From: Camelus bactrianus | Lineage: Eukaryota; Chordata; Mammalia; Artiodactyla; Camelidae | Reading direction: 5' to 3' | DNA: 64,000 bases | Assembly (NCBI RefSeq): GCF_048773025.1 | Contig: NC_133575.1 | Coordinates: 70,710,537 to 70,774,536 of the forward strand | Shown: positions 34,262-46,914 of the stretch, piece after piece | Numbering within the stretch: the first letter of the stretch is position 1 | How the letters are laid out: each line of letters starts with the position of its first letter | The notes under the pieces: model-generated | What the model was told of the DNA's origin: nothing | Database searches by the model: none | What the model saw: only the letters and a program-made list of their open reading frames with translations | Position numbers and translations under genes: made by a program

Positions 34262-34478
34262 ATTTTTAGATGAAGTATAGTCAGTTACAATGTGTCAAAC
34301 TTCTGGTGTACAGCATAATGTCTCAGTCATGCATATACATACATATATTCATTTTATATTCTTTTTCATTAAAGGTTATTATATGATGTTGAATATAGTT
34401 CCCTGTGCTATACAGAATAATTTTGTTTTCTATCTATTTTACATAGTAGTTAGTATTTGCACATCTCGAACTCCTGAG
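34262..34478 (-). mobile_element. Camelid/artiodactyl L1 3' UTR, short 5'-truncated copy
   Basis: Minus-strand L1 3' end. Antisense landmarks are GATGAAGTATAGTCAGTTAC, CTTCTGGTGTACAGCATAAT and TATAGTTCCCTGTGCTATAC in the usual order. It is only about 215 bases long and less diverged than the L1M pieces, so comparatively young. It has no coding part. Confidence 0.88.
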
Positions 34479-35599
34479 AAATCTAAATGGAGTTACCTGA
34501 AAAAAAATTTTATACAAGCTCAAAAAGAATGTCTCTTTTTTGACTTTAATTTTTTTATTAATTTCTGCTACCTTAGAAAACTTGTCTACAGAAAAATCTA
34601 TATTGGATAACCAACAAAGATAGACATATTTGTTGGTCAATTCTACAAAGTAAAATTGTTACCTAGATTACCATATAAATGATTTTTCTCTACCTATGTT
34701 CTTGTCCAATACAAACACATCTGGGACAAAAGACAGTGAAAAGTGATGATGCTCTAGGATTTAGACACACAAGACTTACACATTTGAAACTCAATGGCAC
34801 AGATAGTAGGGATTATGAAACATCTGGTCTTAAGCATTTGACTCTGAAATCATTATGTAATGAGGATAGGGTCTTATTACTCTAGCTTTAGATTTATGTG
34901 TTAACAAATATATGCTTTACATATTTTTTACTCTTGTTGATTTTTTAAAAAAATATTCCAGTTGAAAGGCAAATTACTTGCTTTTCTCAATGTATACAGG
35001 ATCCAATTTTCCTTTCCAATATGCATATCTATTTCTTATGGTCTCCCTAAATAGAATCAAATCATAAATAAACAAAGCATGACAATTACACTTTTACTGA
35101 TGGGTAATCATAGAATAATAATTTATGTATTTGAAAAGTCTACAGCTGTCAGAAGTTTGCAGAAGGAAAAGGTCTCTGTGAAACAGCAGCTATTAGGTAA
35201 TTCTTAAGAAGACAATTTATTTGAACATTTAAAGCAAAGGAGTTAACTATAGCGTGTATTTCTTGGGTATTGGTTTATTCTCAAGAATTGCATTTTTTGT
35301 ATCATTATAATACCATTAAATTAGGTGCACATTTTATTCCTTTGCAATGTGATATTATATTGATATGTTAATTACAGTAGACATGCTAAGGAAAGCTGCT
35401 TGTACTATAAGTCAGGTGACACTTGGCTGCGATTCAGTAGAACCTGTGGATTTTACTGGTGTCTGTAAAGCCTGTTTACCTTTTAGTCCTTCTCTAAAGA
35501 GTGACTATATATTAATATTCCACGAAGATGTTTTCTGGCCTTTTAAAGTATATTTTATTTTTGAAATTTTGGTAAAAACCTAGTTTCAGGGACTGTGCA
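34479..35599. other. No gene seen; unassigned
   Basis: AT-rich, with no recognisable exon, RNA gene or repeat. The open frames here are short (106 codons or fewer) and without familiar motifs. Confidence 0.5.
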
Positions 35600-36190
35600 A
35601 TCTCATCCTTCAAACCTTAAGAGAGAGATCCTCTTTCTGGGCAGTCAATATTTTTCAGGTAGCTTTGATTTCTGGATCTCTATTTAGTGCCAGAATATCC
35701 CCCATGTGACAGAATTCTGTCAGATCAATTATTGAAGCCCTTATTACTGACCCGTAACCTCAGTGTCACCCAACGTTCTTTAGTCTTTAAACAACTACCT
35801 GCAATTCTTACCACCGAGCTGTGGCGGAATTCTCAAGTTAGACAAGAGACTGCCTGATTTAGCCTTGATGGGTTCCTATGCTGGGGAATTCTGGCTCACT
35901 TAGTGTCTTTCCACTAAATTCACCATTGAAGTGGAAGTTGACAATATGAAAAACAATAGTGACTGAGCAGTTACCTCCTGCACTACTCCCAGAGAGTCAG
36001 TTAGGCATTTTGGAAGCTGAATGACTTCTTTCAGGCCAATGAAGCAGTAACTTACTTAATGGTACCCCAGTGGCAAAGACGAGTTCACACAGCTTCCATA
36101 GATGCCCAACTTTCTCCCGGGGAGTAGTTTACACACCATAAAAATCCAGCTCAATCAATATGGGCCAAACACTCCATTTATAACATGTTA
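35600..36190. other. GC-richer unassigned block
   Basis: Its composition is visibly less AT-rich than its neighbours, with several CpG sites (for example ACCCGTAACC, CAACGTTC, GAGCTGTGGCGG, TCTCCCGGGG). I do not recognise a gene, and reading frames are closed on both strands. It may be a diverged repeat, possibly from an old LTR element, or non-repetitive DNA. Confidence 0.3.
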
Positions 36191-37129
36191 AGAGGTTTTG
36201 ATACTCTGGTAGACAATAAAATGGGCATATCTATTCTATGTGGGTGAGTAACGACTTCAAAGGCAACCAAAATAGAAAAATAATACTAATACTAGAGTAG
36301 GCAGTGAGCCATAAACATAAGCTATAAACTGCATGCCAATATAAAATATATATTATCTGGATGAATTCGTGGGAACAGGTAAAGCAATACAATCTCATCA
36401 GGCTCGAAAGACATGAAAACAACATTTTCTAGTACTCACAAAAACAGTTTAGAATACCTTTGTCATTTTACATTAAATAATTTACTTAAAAACATGATTA
36501 GGCCACTTTTAAAAAATAAATGTTGCCACAGGCATGATATTTTTCTTCTCAAGTAGCTTTTATTTAATGGAGAGTAAAAAGAATACATACACATACCTTC
36601 TCTTTTTAATGGTCTGAATAACCATAGCTAAATATTCATGTGGGCATTCTCCATGGGTATTTTAAAGGATTTAATAAATTCTACTGAATTATCCCCTGCA
36701 TAGATAGGGATTTAAACCATTGCTCATTAGAAGGTTTATTTTCACCTTACTATGAGCACATAAGTCTCATTAATTTTAAAGGAAATTAATCACAATAAAG
36801 AAAGAGAGACATATCCCTGAAAGTTCAATCCCAATGTGTCTGTGTAGTCAGAACATTCTTAATTTATTTGTAATTTCAGTTAAATATTCTTCCTTGTCCC
36901 AGCATATTCTTTTCCTATACATATGAATGCATACTTTCTCTTGTTCTCAGTTTTACCTTTTTGTTTCATCTGGTTAATTTAGATCATAAAACTCTTGGAA
37001 AAAGTTAAACTGTGAATCTAGCTTATTATTTGAATTCCACAACAGAAACACAATAAATAATAATGCTAAGGTTGGATTAGAATTCTGATTCAGGTAGTTT
37101 GCAAAATGAGGAATTAATGCACCAAAACT
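36191..37129. other. No gene seen; unassigned
   Basis: AT-rich, with no recognisable feature. Confidence 0.5.
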
Positions 37130-37720
37130 ACATTCAGGTTTCTATTACTGCATAACAAATTATCACAAATTTAGTGGCTTAAATGATACAAAATTATTAT
37201 ATTAAAGTTCTAGGGTGTAGAAATCCAGCATGGTTTTCACTGGGCTAAAATAAGGTGTTAGAAAGACTGAATTCCTTTCTGGAAACTCTATAAAATCTTT
37301 TTATTGTCCATTCAGACTCTTGGCAGAATTCAATTCCTGCTGTTGTGGAACTGAGGTCCTCGTTCTCTCACTGTCGGCTAAGAGTGTCCCCAGATTCTGG
37401 AGGCCATTTATGTTCCTTGGTTCTAAGCCATCTTCCTCCAAACTCAAAGCCAACAGTGGTGGTGAAGTCTTCTCACGCTGAATGTCTCCTTTGTCTCATC
37501 TCTCTGACCCACTCTTCTGCCTTTCTCTTTTGCTTTTAAGGGCTCATGTAATTACATGAGCTCCACCCAGATAATCCAGGATAATTTCTCAATTTTCAGA
37601 TCAATAACCTTAATCACCTCCTGCAAAATTCCCTTTTCTGTGTTAGGTAACATATTCACAAGTTCCCAGCATTAGGATGTGGACACCTTGAGGGACCACA
37701 ACTCTGCTTACCACAAACAA
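37130..37720 (+). mobile_element. Old interspersed repeat (TTAGTGGCTTAAA type), long copy
   Basis: The most complete of the related copies in the window. It starts TTTCTATTACTGCATAAC and has AATTTAGTGGCTTAAATGAT. The interior is GC-richer, with AATGTCTCCTTTGTCTCATC and ACCCAGATAATCCAGGATAA, and the end reads AACATATTCACAAGTTCCC. No coding capacity is seen. Confidence 0.7.
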
Positions 37721-39002
37721 ATTTAAAGGGAACTTTAAAATCTAAAATTATCTTTAATGATACTCCTTGAACATTTCATTTTTAATACATGGATCACTGC
37801 AGACTTGCAGTTGTGATATGGACAATTACCTCCAAGGGGAGGAATGATATATAGCTATGACAGTTGAAAGGACTTGGTCTAGAAAGAAATCATTCTTGGA
37901 ACTGACATATAGTGTAGACATTTTAGCTTTTTAAGATAATGTTGATTATTTTATGATTTTTTAACAAGAAAGAAATATTATTACATAAAATTCTGTACTG
38001 TTTGTAGTTAGTTGTGCCTAAATATAGCCTTTATATAGTAGTTATTATGATCCAAAATGAATGCCAGATTAAATAATAGTACTTTTCTACCTTTTTCATT
38101 GTATTTTCACTCAAAAATAAAAAGCAATTTCCTGTAGGCTTGGTCCTTTTTAGTTTGTAGCTTCCAATTTATTTATCTTTTATTTCCTCACTTTAAACAT
38201 CCCAAAGGAATGGTGTACACCTGAGGCTTCCATTCTTCTCAAAATTTGCCTCTATGTGCATGTGAAATCTAGCTTTCATTCATACCATTTTATAGAAAGA
38301 ACGTTTCCAAAGTTCACTGGAGACCTCATCCAAGTCATTTCCATCTGTTTTTCACCCCTTCCCTCAATTTTGGCTTCAATAGCATTAAATTTGATTTATA
38401 TTGTTGATGAAATCTATATTTAACTATCTGACTACTTCTCTACTTTATCTAATTTTTCTTTTTCTTTCTTTCATTTTTTTTTTTTGCCTCCAACCCTCCA
38501 AGTATTTGTCCTTTGAATTGCTACTACTTTGTATGCATACATTTATCTTTAGAAAGGTAATCTGGTAATCTTCTTTTACTAGTGCAAACATCATTTAAAA
38601 GTAACTGAAATCTGTATATTTATACCCAGTTTTTTAACCTAAACACCAGTACCATATTTCTAAATACATTCAGAACATCTATGCTTGCTATAATTAACTC
38701 AGTGTGACTCTAAGCACATTATCTTCCTCCAAAACAGCTGTATTTTCTAAATCCCTATTTTCAATTAATAGGGAATATTAACCCAATATGAAACATTGAA
38801 GTCAATTTTTCTCTTTTTCTGTTACCCTTCATATCAAATCCCTAAGTCCTCAGTTACGTTTCTTCATATACCACTTGTTTTCCATTGATATCATTGTAGT
38901 CTAAACTTAGTTCAACTCACATCTAGATTATTTCAATTTCTTCCTCCCTTTATAGTATCCTTGCATTCAATTTATTCCCCTTTAACATGCCTTATTTGCT
39001 AC
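37721..39002. other. No gene seen; unassigned
   Basis: AT-rich, with a C/T-rich run at about 38456-38486 and no recognisable exon or named repeat. Confidence 0.5.
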
Positions 39003-39977
39003 AAGGTTGCTCTTTTTTTCTTCCAGTTTTATTGAGATATAATGGTCATACAGCACTGTATAAATTTAATGTGTACAACATAATTATTTGATATATATGC
39101 ATCATGAAGTGATTTCCACAATAAATTTAGTGACTATAATCTCATATATACAAAATAAAAGAAAAACAAAAATTTTTTTCTTGTGATGAGAACTTTTAAG
39201 ATTTACTCTCTCAACTTTCATATATAACATAAAAGAATGTTAATTATATTAATGATGTTGTACATTATACCTCTAGTACTTATTTACCTTGTAACGGGAT
39301 GTTTGCATATTTTGACTGCCTTCATCAAATTCTCCCTCTCATAATCCATCACCTCTGGTAAAAAAAAATCTGATCTTTTTCTCTATGAGTGTGTTTGTTT
39401 GTTTGTGAAGTATAATTGACCTACAATGTCAGTTTCTGTTACACAACACAGTGATTCGATATTTCTATACATTTTAAAATGATCGCCATGATAAGTTTAC
39501 TGTCTGTTACTATACAAAAATGTTACATAATTATTGACTGTATTCCCCATTGTATATTTCATACCCATGACTCATTTATTTTGCAGCTGAAAGTTTGTAC
39601 TTCTTCATTTCCCTCACCTATTTCTCTTCTCCACCTCACTCACCTGCCCTCTGGCAACCACCTGTTTGTTCTCTAAATTTATGACTCTGTTTCTGTTTTG
39701 TTATGTTTATTCATTTGTCTTTTTTTTAGATTACATATATAAGTGAAATCATACAGTATTTATATTTCTCTGTCTGACGTTTTACTTAGCATAATATGCT
39801 CTAGGTCCATCCACATTGTCATAAGTGGCAAGATTTCACTCTTTTTTATGGTTGAATAATATTCTATTGTGTGTGTGTGTGTATAGGTATGTATGTATGT
39901 GTGTATATATATATGTATATATATATCACATCTTTGTTATCCATTCATCTATTAATGGGCACTAAGGTTGTTTCCAT
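39003..39977 (-). mobile_element. L1 3' end, un-inverted part of a 5'-inverted copy
   Basis: Minus-strand L1 running from the 3' UTR through the end of ORF2, up to antisense TGTTTCCAT at 39977. The 3' UTR appears twice: a distal unit at about 39010-39385 and a proximal one at about 39398-39690. An alternating TG/TATG/TA run lies at 39868-39929. At 39977 the sequence flips orientation and continues as the plus-strand L1 below. Confidence 0.85.
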
Positions 39978-39978
39978 A

Positions 39979-40935
39979 ACAAAGTGGATATAGAGGGAAC
40001 ATACCACAGCATAATAAAGGCCATATATGACAAACCCACAGCTGGCATCATACTCAATAGTGGAAAGCTGAAAGCTCTTTCTGTAACATCAGTACCAAGA
40101 CAAAGATGCCCATTTTCACTGCTTTTAACATAGTATTGGAAGTCCTAGCCACAGCAATCAGATGAGAAAAGAGAAATAAAAAGAATCCAAATTGGAAAGG
40201 AAGAAGTAAAACTGTCACTGTTTGCTGATGACATACTATACAGAGAAAATCCTAAAGAAGCCATTAAAAAACTATTAGAATGCATCAATGAATTAGGTAA
40301 AGTTTCAAGATACAAAATTAACATACAAAAACTTGTGTTTCTAAACACTAAAAATGAACCATCAGAAAGTGAAGTGAAGAAAATAATCTAATTTATAATT
40401 GCATTCTTACTGAGTGGGAGAAGATATTTACAAATGATATATCTGGTAAGTGGTTAATATCCAAATTAAATAAAGAACTCATATAATTCAACCTCAAACC
40501 CCTCCCTCCTCAAACAACCCAATTAAAAAATAGCCAAAGATCTGAACAGACATTTTCCAAAGAAAACATCCAGAGGGCCAACAGGCATATGAAAAAAATG
40601 CTCAACATCACTAATCATCAGGGAAATGCAAATGAAAACCACAATGAGGTATCATCTCATACTTCTCAGAATGGTTATTATTAAAAAGACAAAAAATAAC
40701 AAATGCTGGCAAAGATGTGGAAGAAAGGGAACCCTTGGACACTATTGGTGGGAATGTAAATTGGTGCAGCCACTGTGGAAAACAATATGGAGATTTTTTT
40801 AAAAATTAAAAATAGAACTCTGTATGATCCAGCAATTCCACTCCTGAGTATTTATCCAAAGAAAATGAAAACACTAATTAGAAAAGAGATATGCACCAGT
40901 ATGTTCATTGCAGCATTAGCTGTAATATGCAAGAT
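39979..40935 (+). mobile_element. L1 ORF2, inverted 5' part of the same copy
   Basis: Sense-strand L1 ORF2. It begins in the RT domain and carries the catalytic FADD motif, encoded at 40221-40232 within [10 protein letters not shown]. An internal gap at about 40415 skips from RT to C-terminal sequence (GAGTGGGAGAAGATATTTAC). The end, ATATGCAAGAT at 40935, is the L1 position that immediately precedes the start of the minus-strand part at 39977. Together the two parts form one copy with a 5' inversion. Confidence 0.82.
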
Positions 40936-41002
40936 TACTTTTACTGAAATAAAATGTTTATCATGGTCAAACAGAGATATGTCTCCTGTGACAAGTATAG
41001 TA

Positions 41003-41240
41003 ACAGTTATTAATTATTTGGTGTTTACTGTTTATCAGGTATTATTCTAGGCACATACTAACACCTTTACTTTTAATTACAACCCTATGAGTTAGGTGCT
41101 ATTATTATCTTAATTCTACAGATGAGGGAATTAAAATAATGAGAGATGAAGAATCTCCCAAGGTGACGGAATTGGAATAACACTTCAGAGAGCCTGCCTT
41201 CAGTGTCTATACCTGTAGTCACAAAACTAGTGAGTCTTCT
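41003..41240 (-). mobile_element. MIR SINE
   Basis: A well-preserved antisense MIR: TATTATTCTAGGCACAT, AACCCTATGAGTTAGGTGCT, ATTCTACAGATGAGGGAATT and CTCCCAAGGTGACGGAATTG, in consensus order. MIR predates the L1s on both sides. The flanking L1s therefore probably inserted separately around it. Confidence 0.9.
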
Positions 41241-41289
41241 TTCTGTTAGAGTGTTTGTAAAGTATAGCAACTCAAGTTACTGTAAGAAA

Positions 41290-44200
41290 TGCACAGAGAT
41301 GGCTTTTCCAGAGATTTTCTTTTTAATATTGTTGCTTCATAGTAAGTTTATAATTAGGAAGTGTGAGTCTTTCTATATTGTTCCTTTTCAAGATTGTTTT
41401 GGCTATTCTGGGTCACTTACATTACTTTATGATTTTACAATTAGATGTCAATATCTACCAAGAAGCCAGATGGTGTTCTTATAGGGGTTGTGTTGAATCT
41501 CTGGATCAGTTTGCAAAATACTGATGTCTTAATGATATTAAGTCTTCCAATCCGTAAGCATGGGATATTTTCCATATATTTACATTTAAAAATACTTACA
41601 GTGAAAAAAACCAATTTTTGTAGTTTTTATAATATAAATTTTTCATTTTTTTCCTACATTTTTCTTAGGTACTTTATTCTTTTTGATGCCATTGTAAATG
41701 GAATTATTTTCTTAATTCTATTTTTGGGTTGCTCATTGCACATGTATAGAAATGCAATTGAATTTTGAATACTGGTTGTATTCTGCAATATTGCTGAAGT
41801 CTTTTATTTTGTTTTTTATCAGATATCCTAGGACTTTTCATATACAAGATCATGTAATCTGTGAATTAGATAGCTTTACTTTGCCCTTTCCAATCTGGAT
41901 ACCTATTAGCTATTTTACTTGCCTAATTGTGTTTAACTACTAGTATACTTCTGAATAAAAGTGGTGAGAGTGGCCATTCTTGTCATGATCTTGATCTTAA
42001 GGGGAAAGCGTCCAGTCTTTCATCAATAAGTAGTATGTTAGCTGTGGATTTTTCATAGATGCCCTTTTCCACATTAAGGAAGTTTTCTTTTATTCATAGT
42101 TTGTTGTATTTTAAAAAAAATAATGAAAGTATATTGGGTTTTGTCAAATGCTTTTTTCTGTGTCTAACAAGATTATTATATGGTTTTTATATTTTATTGT
42201 GTGATATGGAGTATTGCATTAATTGATTTTTATATATTAAATCTTGTATTAATAAGATAAATATCATTTGACCATAGTGTGGTTTTTTTTTTAATGTGTT
42301 GCTAGATTTGATTTGCTAGTATTTTGCAGAGAATTTTTGCATCTATAATCTTTGGATGTATTGGTCTTGAGTTTTCTTGTTATGTTTTGATCTTGCTTTG
42401 ATATCAGGGTAAAATTGGGCTCATAGGATGAGTTGGAATGTGTCCACACTGCTTTTATTTTTTGGGAGAGATTGTGAAGAAAAGTGTTAATTTTTCTTAA
42501 ATGTTTGGAATAATCCACCAATTGGTATGGGCTTTCATTTGTGGTAAGTTTTAACTTTTAAAATTGAATTTCTTGTTGTATTTCTGTCATCTACATTTCA
42601 GATCTATATTTTAGATTGTCTAATTTATTTTTTAGTCAGTTTACATAGCTTGTGTCTTTCTAGGAATTTATTCATTCCATCTAAGTTATCTAATTTAGTA
42701 GTATGCAACTGCTTATAGTATATCCCCTTAAAAGCATTTTGATTTCTGCAAAATCAATAATAATGTCTTATCTGTCATTTCTGATTCTATTGATTTGAGT
42801 ATTCTTTCTTATTTTTTGGTCAATTTAGCTAAAGTTTGTTAATTTTGTTGACATTCCAAAGAACCAGCTTTTGTTTTCATTGATCTTATCTATTTTTCTA
42901 TAGTTTTATTAATTTTCACTCTAATCTTTATTATTCCTTTCTTTTTGCTTGCTTTAGGTTAGTGCTTTTTAAAAAATATACATAGGGAGCTAATTCAAAT
43001 TTAGCTATATAACTAAAGATACCTATAAATTTCCTTCTAAGCTCTGCTTTAGCTATATCCCATAAATTTTTGTATGTTTTGACTTTTTTAAAATTTATAT
43101 TGAACTATTTTCTAAATTTCCTTTCTAATTTTGATTTATTTCTCGATCCATTGTTTATATAGAAGTGTGTTGTTTTATCTCCACATATCTTTGAGTTTCC
43201 CAGATTTATTTATTTCATTGTTCATTTCTAATTTCATTATACTGTGATTGACAAAAAATACTTTATTTCTATTTTTGAAATGTTAAGATTTGATTTATAA
43301 ACTAGCATATGGTCTATCTTAGAAAATGTATTATATGCACTTGAAAAAATATACTCTTTTATTTTGGGGTTGACTGTTCTGTAGCTCTCTATCATATCTA
43401 TTTGGTTTATAGAATAAACTAATAAGTTTATTCAGTCTTCTATGTTCTTTTTGTTCTTCTAGCTATCTAGCCTACTCATTGTTGAAAGTGAGGTAATGGA
43501 GTCTGTAACTATTGATTTTATTGAATTGTTTTATCTTCTCAGTTCTCCCTTTTTATGTTTTGGTGCTATCTTGTTTGGTGCATATATGTTTATAATTGCT
43601 ATATATTCCTAATGGATTAAACAATTTTATCATTATAAAATGTTTCTCTTTATCTCTAGCAAGATTTTTCTTTTAAAGTCAATAGTATCTGATGTTAATG
43701 CAGCCATTCTAGCCTTCTTGAGGTTGCTGTTTTCATTATATATACTTTCTTACCTTTTGCTTTCAACCTGTATTTTTGTTCAAATGTAAACTGTGTTTCC
43801 TGTTGGCAGCATATGACTGAGTTATGTTTTTTAATTTTAATTTTATTCAGACTGACAATCTATGTCTTTTGATTGGATTTTTTATTTCCTGCACATTTAT
43901 TATTATTATCGATACAGTCATATCTATGTCTGACTTTTATTGGTCATACACTACTCATATCTCTTTTGTCCATCCATTCTTATTTTATTGCTTTATTTTG
44001 CATTAAGTGTACATTTTTAATGTAGCATTTAAATTTTTCTAAAAATATTTCACTATATTTTTTCAATTATTTTCCCATTGATTGCTCTAGAACTTACCAT
44101 ATATATCTCAATTTATAAGAATGTTTCAGATTTATACTAAATTAATTCCAGAGAGATATAGAAGTTGTATACTTATATAGTTATACTGTCTCTTCCCCCT

Positions 44201-46880
44201 TTTCAGAGTAATATTGCTAGATATGTTACTTTTTTAATGTTACAAACCCACCAATACAGTGTTTAAATATAATTCTGTCTTTTAAATAAGCTCAGAGAAG
44301 AAAGAAGAGCAGCATACATTTATAGATTTTGTTATATTATTCTTAAAAAACAATTTCTGGTTTGCTTGTGTGTTTTGTGTGGATTTGAGTTACCAACTGT
44401 AGTAATTTCCTAAGCTAATTACAACTTTGCCCCTATACACTTCTTTTATGCTATGATTAACAGATATATTACATTTCTATTTGCTCTAGGCCCAGTATAA
44501 TTTATATACATATTATTTTGTAAATTGCTTTTTATGTCTATTAAAAGTAGAAAGGAGAATAAACCTACATATATACCATCTTTACAAGTACCTTTTCTGG
44601 CACTCTGTGGGTTTTTTTTTTTTTTTTTTTTGTATGGGTTTAAATTACTCTCTGGGTCACACACTTTCTTCCTGAAGAAAGCTTCCTACAGTATTTCTTG
44701 TAAGGTTGGTGTATGAACAAAAAAATTCTCTTAGTTTTGTTTGTCTGAGAATGACTTTATTTCACCTTCATTTTTGGAATGTAGCTTTGTTGGGTATAGA
44801 ATATTTGTTTGACATTATTTTTCCTTCATGGACTTTGAATGTTAATTCTGCTGCCTTCTTATTTCTGCTGTTTCTGAAGAGAAGTCAGCTGTTAATCTTA
44901 TTGGTATTCTCTTGTAAGTGATGAATTATCTTTCTCCAATTGCTTTCAAAGTTTTCTTCCCTGGTGGCACTTTTCTATGATATATCTGTGGATCTCTTTG
45001 TGTTTATCCTCCTTGTATTTGTTGAGCTTCCTGCATGTGCAGATTAATGTTTTTCAATAAATCCAGAAAACTTTCAACCATTGTTTTTTCAAATATTTTT
45101 CTCCCCTTTCTTTCTGGTACTCTAATTATGCACATGTTGGTTTGCTTAATGTCCCACATTTCTCTGAGAACTTGTTCATTTTTCTTCATTCTATTTTCTT
45201 TCAGTTCTTCAGGTTACATAATCTATATCAATCTATCTTTAAGGTCACTAATTTATTCTACCCATTAAAATCTCTTGTTTAGCTCCTCTAATAAAGTTTT
45301 AAAATCAGTTATTTTATACTTTTAAACTCTGGAATTTTGATTTTGTCCTTTTCAATCATTTTCTGTATCTTTATTGATATTCTCTATTTGATATGTATTA
45401 TCATGCTATCTTTCTTTACTTCTTTAGTTTTGATTTCTTTTAATTCTTTGGACATACATATAATAGCTACTTTAAAGCCTTTTTCTGGTAATTCTGACAT
45501 CTGAGTGTTCTCACAGGCTGTATCTGTTGTCTGCTTTTCCCAGTGCATAGGTCATACTTTTCTGCTTCTTTGTCTGTCTTGTAATTATTTTTAAGGAACT
45601 GGACATTTTAGATTATGCATTGTAGCAACTCTGCATAGTGATTCTCTTCTGGATCTTAAATTGTTATTTCTTTACTTAATTATTTATTTACTGTCTTCAT
45701 TATTTTTGGTGAATTCTATTTTCTTCCCACTATGTGAAACCTATGATGTTGCTTCACAAGGGGCACAGTCTTAGACGCGCCAACAGTCACCTAGGGATGA
45801 CACTGTTTTTTAAGGGCTTTTGCTGACTGATTCTTTCTTTATCCCCACCGAGCTATTAATCTCCACTAACTGAAGACTGTTCACTCTATTATCTTTGAAT
45901 AGATAATGCCCTGAAATCTAATTTTCAATGTAAACTCATGCAATCAGATTTGGGCTTTTAAAAGAATAGTTGCTAAGGTCCTTGCTTGAGATTGTTATGG
46001 CCTGAGGAGGGCTTCTGCCAGTCCTATATTTGCCAGCTCTTTTGTCAAACTAGCTGGCTTACTCTTTATCCTATATCTCAAATGAATCTCCAAATTCCTC
46101 TCCAATTTCCTTTCACATCAACTACTTTTTGAGAGTGTCCTTAGTTTTAAAGTTCCCCACCTTCTGTTGCAAATATAGTCAATTTCTTTTGGATTCTACT
46201 AGGAGATTACAGCATGCTTCTCCTACCAGGAAAAAATTCTGAATCAGGGCTCTGAAGCTAGGGGTGGAGACAGTGATGCATTTCTCTCTTACTGAAACCC
46301 CAGGTTTAGGAGCTAAGCACTCATTGGAGGATGAAGAAGTAGCCTCAGATCTTCTAGGTTTGCCTCTTCCAGATTGACACCACTGCCTTACAAGCCATAA
46401 CAAGGATGATTGGGACCCTAGTATTCTCAGACATATTACTCTCAGAGTAGTGCCTCCACCTCATGAGAGGGGGCTGGGTAGAGGAAGGGAGCCCCCATCT
46501 GTCACCCAGAGCATAGCATCAGAACCGGTAGCTAGTGATGGGGTGAAAAATGCTGACATCTTATTTTTCTTGTGAAAATGGCACTGTTCGTAAGAGAGAG
46601 ACCTGTGTTCTTGGCTACACCAGTCTGGTGTGAAATTCTGTATACACTGTGAGCTGAGAATGGGGAGAGAACAACACAGAATCTCAATATTCTTATCAAG
46701 ATTTTGTAAATATTCTTGAATAAAAATATTCTTGAATAAATAGTTTTTAATTGCTGCAAGCCTTTAGGACCATTTCTGGAGACATTAAATTGTTATATAT
46801 TTATAGTTTTCACTAGTTTAGCTAGAGTGTATCCACAGAGCTCCTCACACTGTCTCACCCAAATTGGAATCTAAAGCTCC
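41290..46880 (-). mobile_element. Ancient L1, nearly full length but lacking its 3' end
   Basis: Minus-strand L1 of about 5.6 kb. In sense order it has the 5' UTR at about 46880-45500, ORF1 at about 45490-44640, the inter-ORF spacer near 44600-44300, then ORF2 to about 41290. The ORF2 RT site is degraded (the FADD position near 41854-41865 reads FTDY). The endonuclease region lies at about 44000-42900. The end of ORF2 and the 3' UTR are absent. Stops and frame changes are dense throughout. A poly(T) run lies at 44612-44631. Confidence 0.8.
44640..45490 (-). pseudogene. L1 ORF1 remnant of the ancient L1
   Basis: Degenerate ORF1. The best-preserved sense stretch is at 45004-45189, with residues such as VPERKGRKIFEKTMVESFLD and NLHMQEAQQIQ. 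These match the boundary of the coiled coil and RNA-binding domain of old L1 ORF1 proteins. It is non-functional. Confidence 0.7.
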
Positions 46881-46914
46881 ATCTTTATTAAACAAAGTTA
46901 TAGCATCTTCTGAA

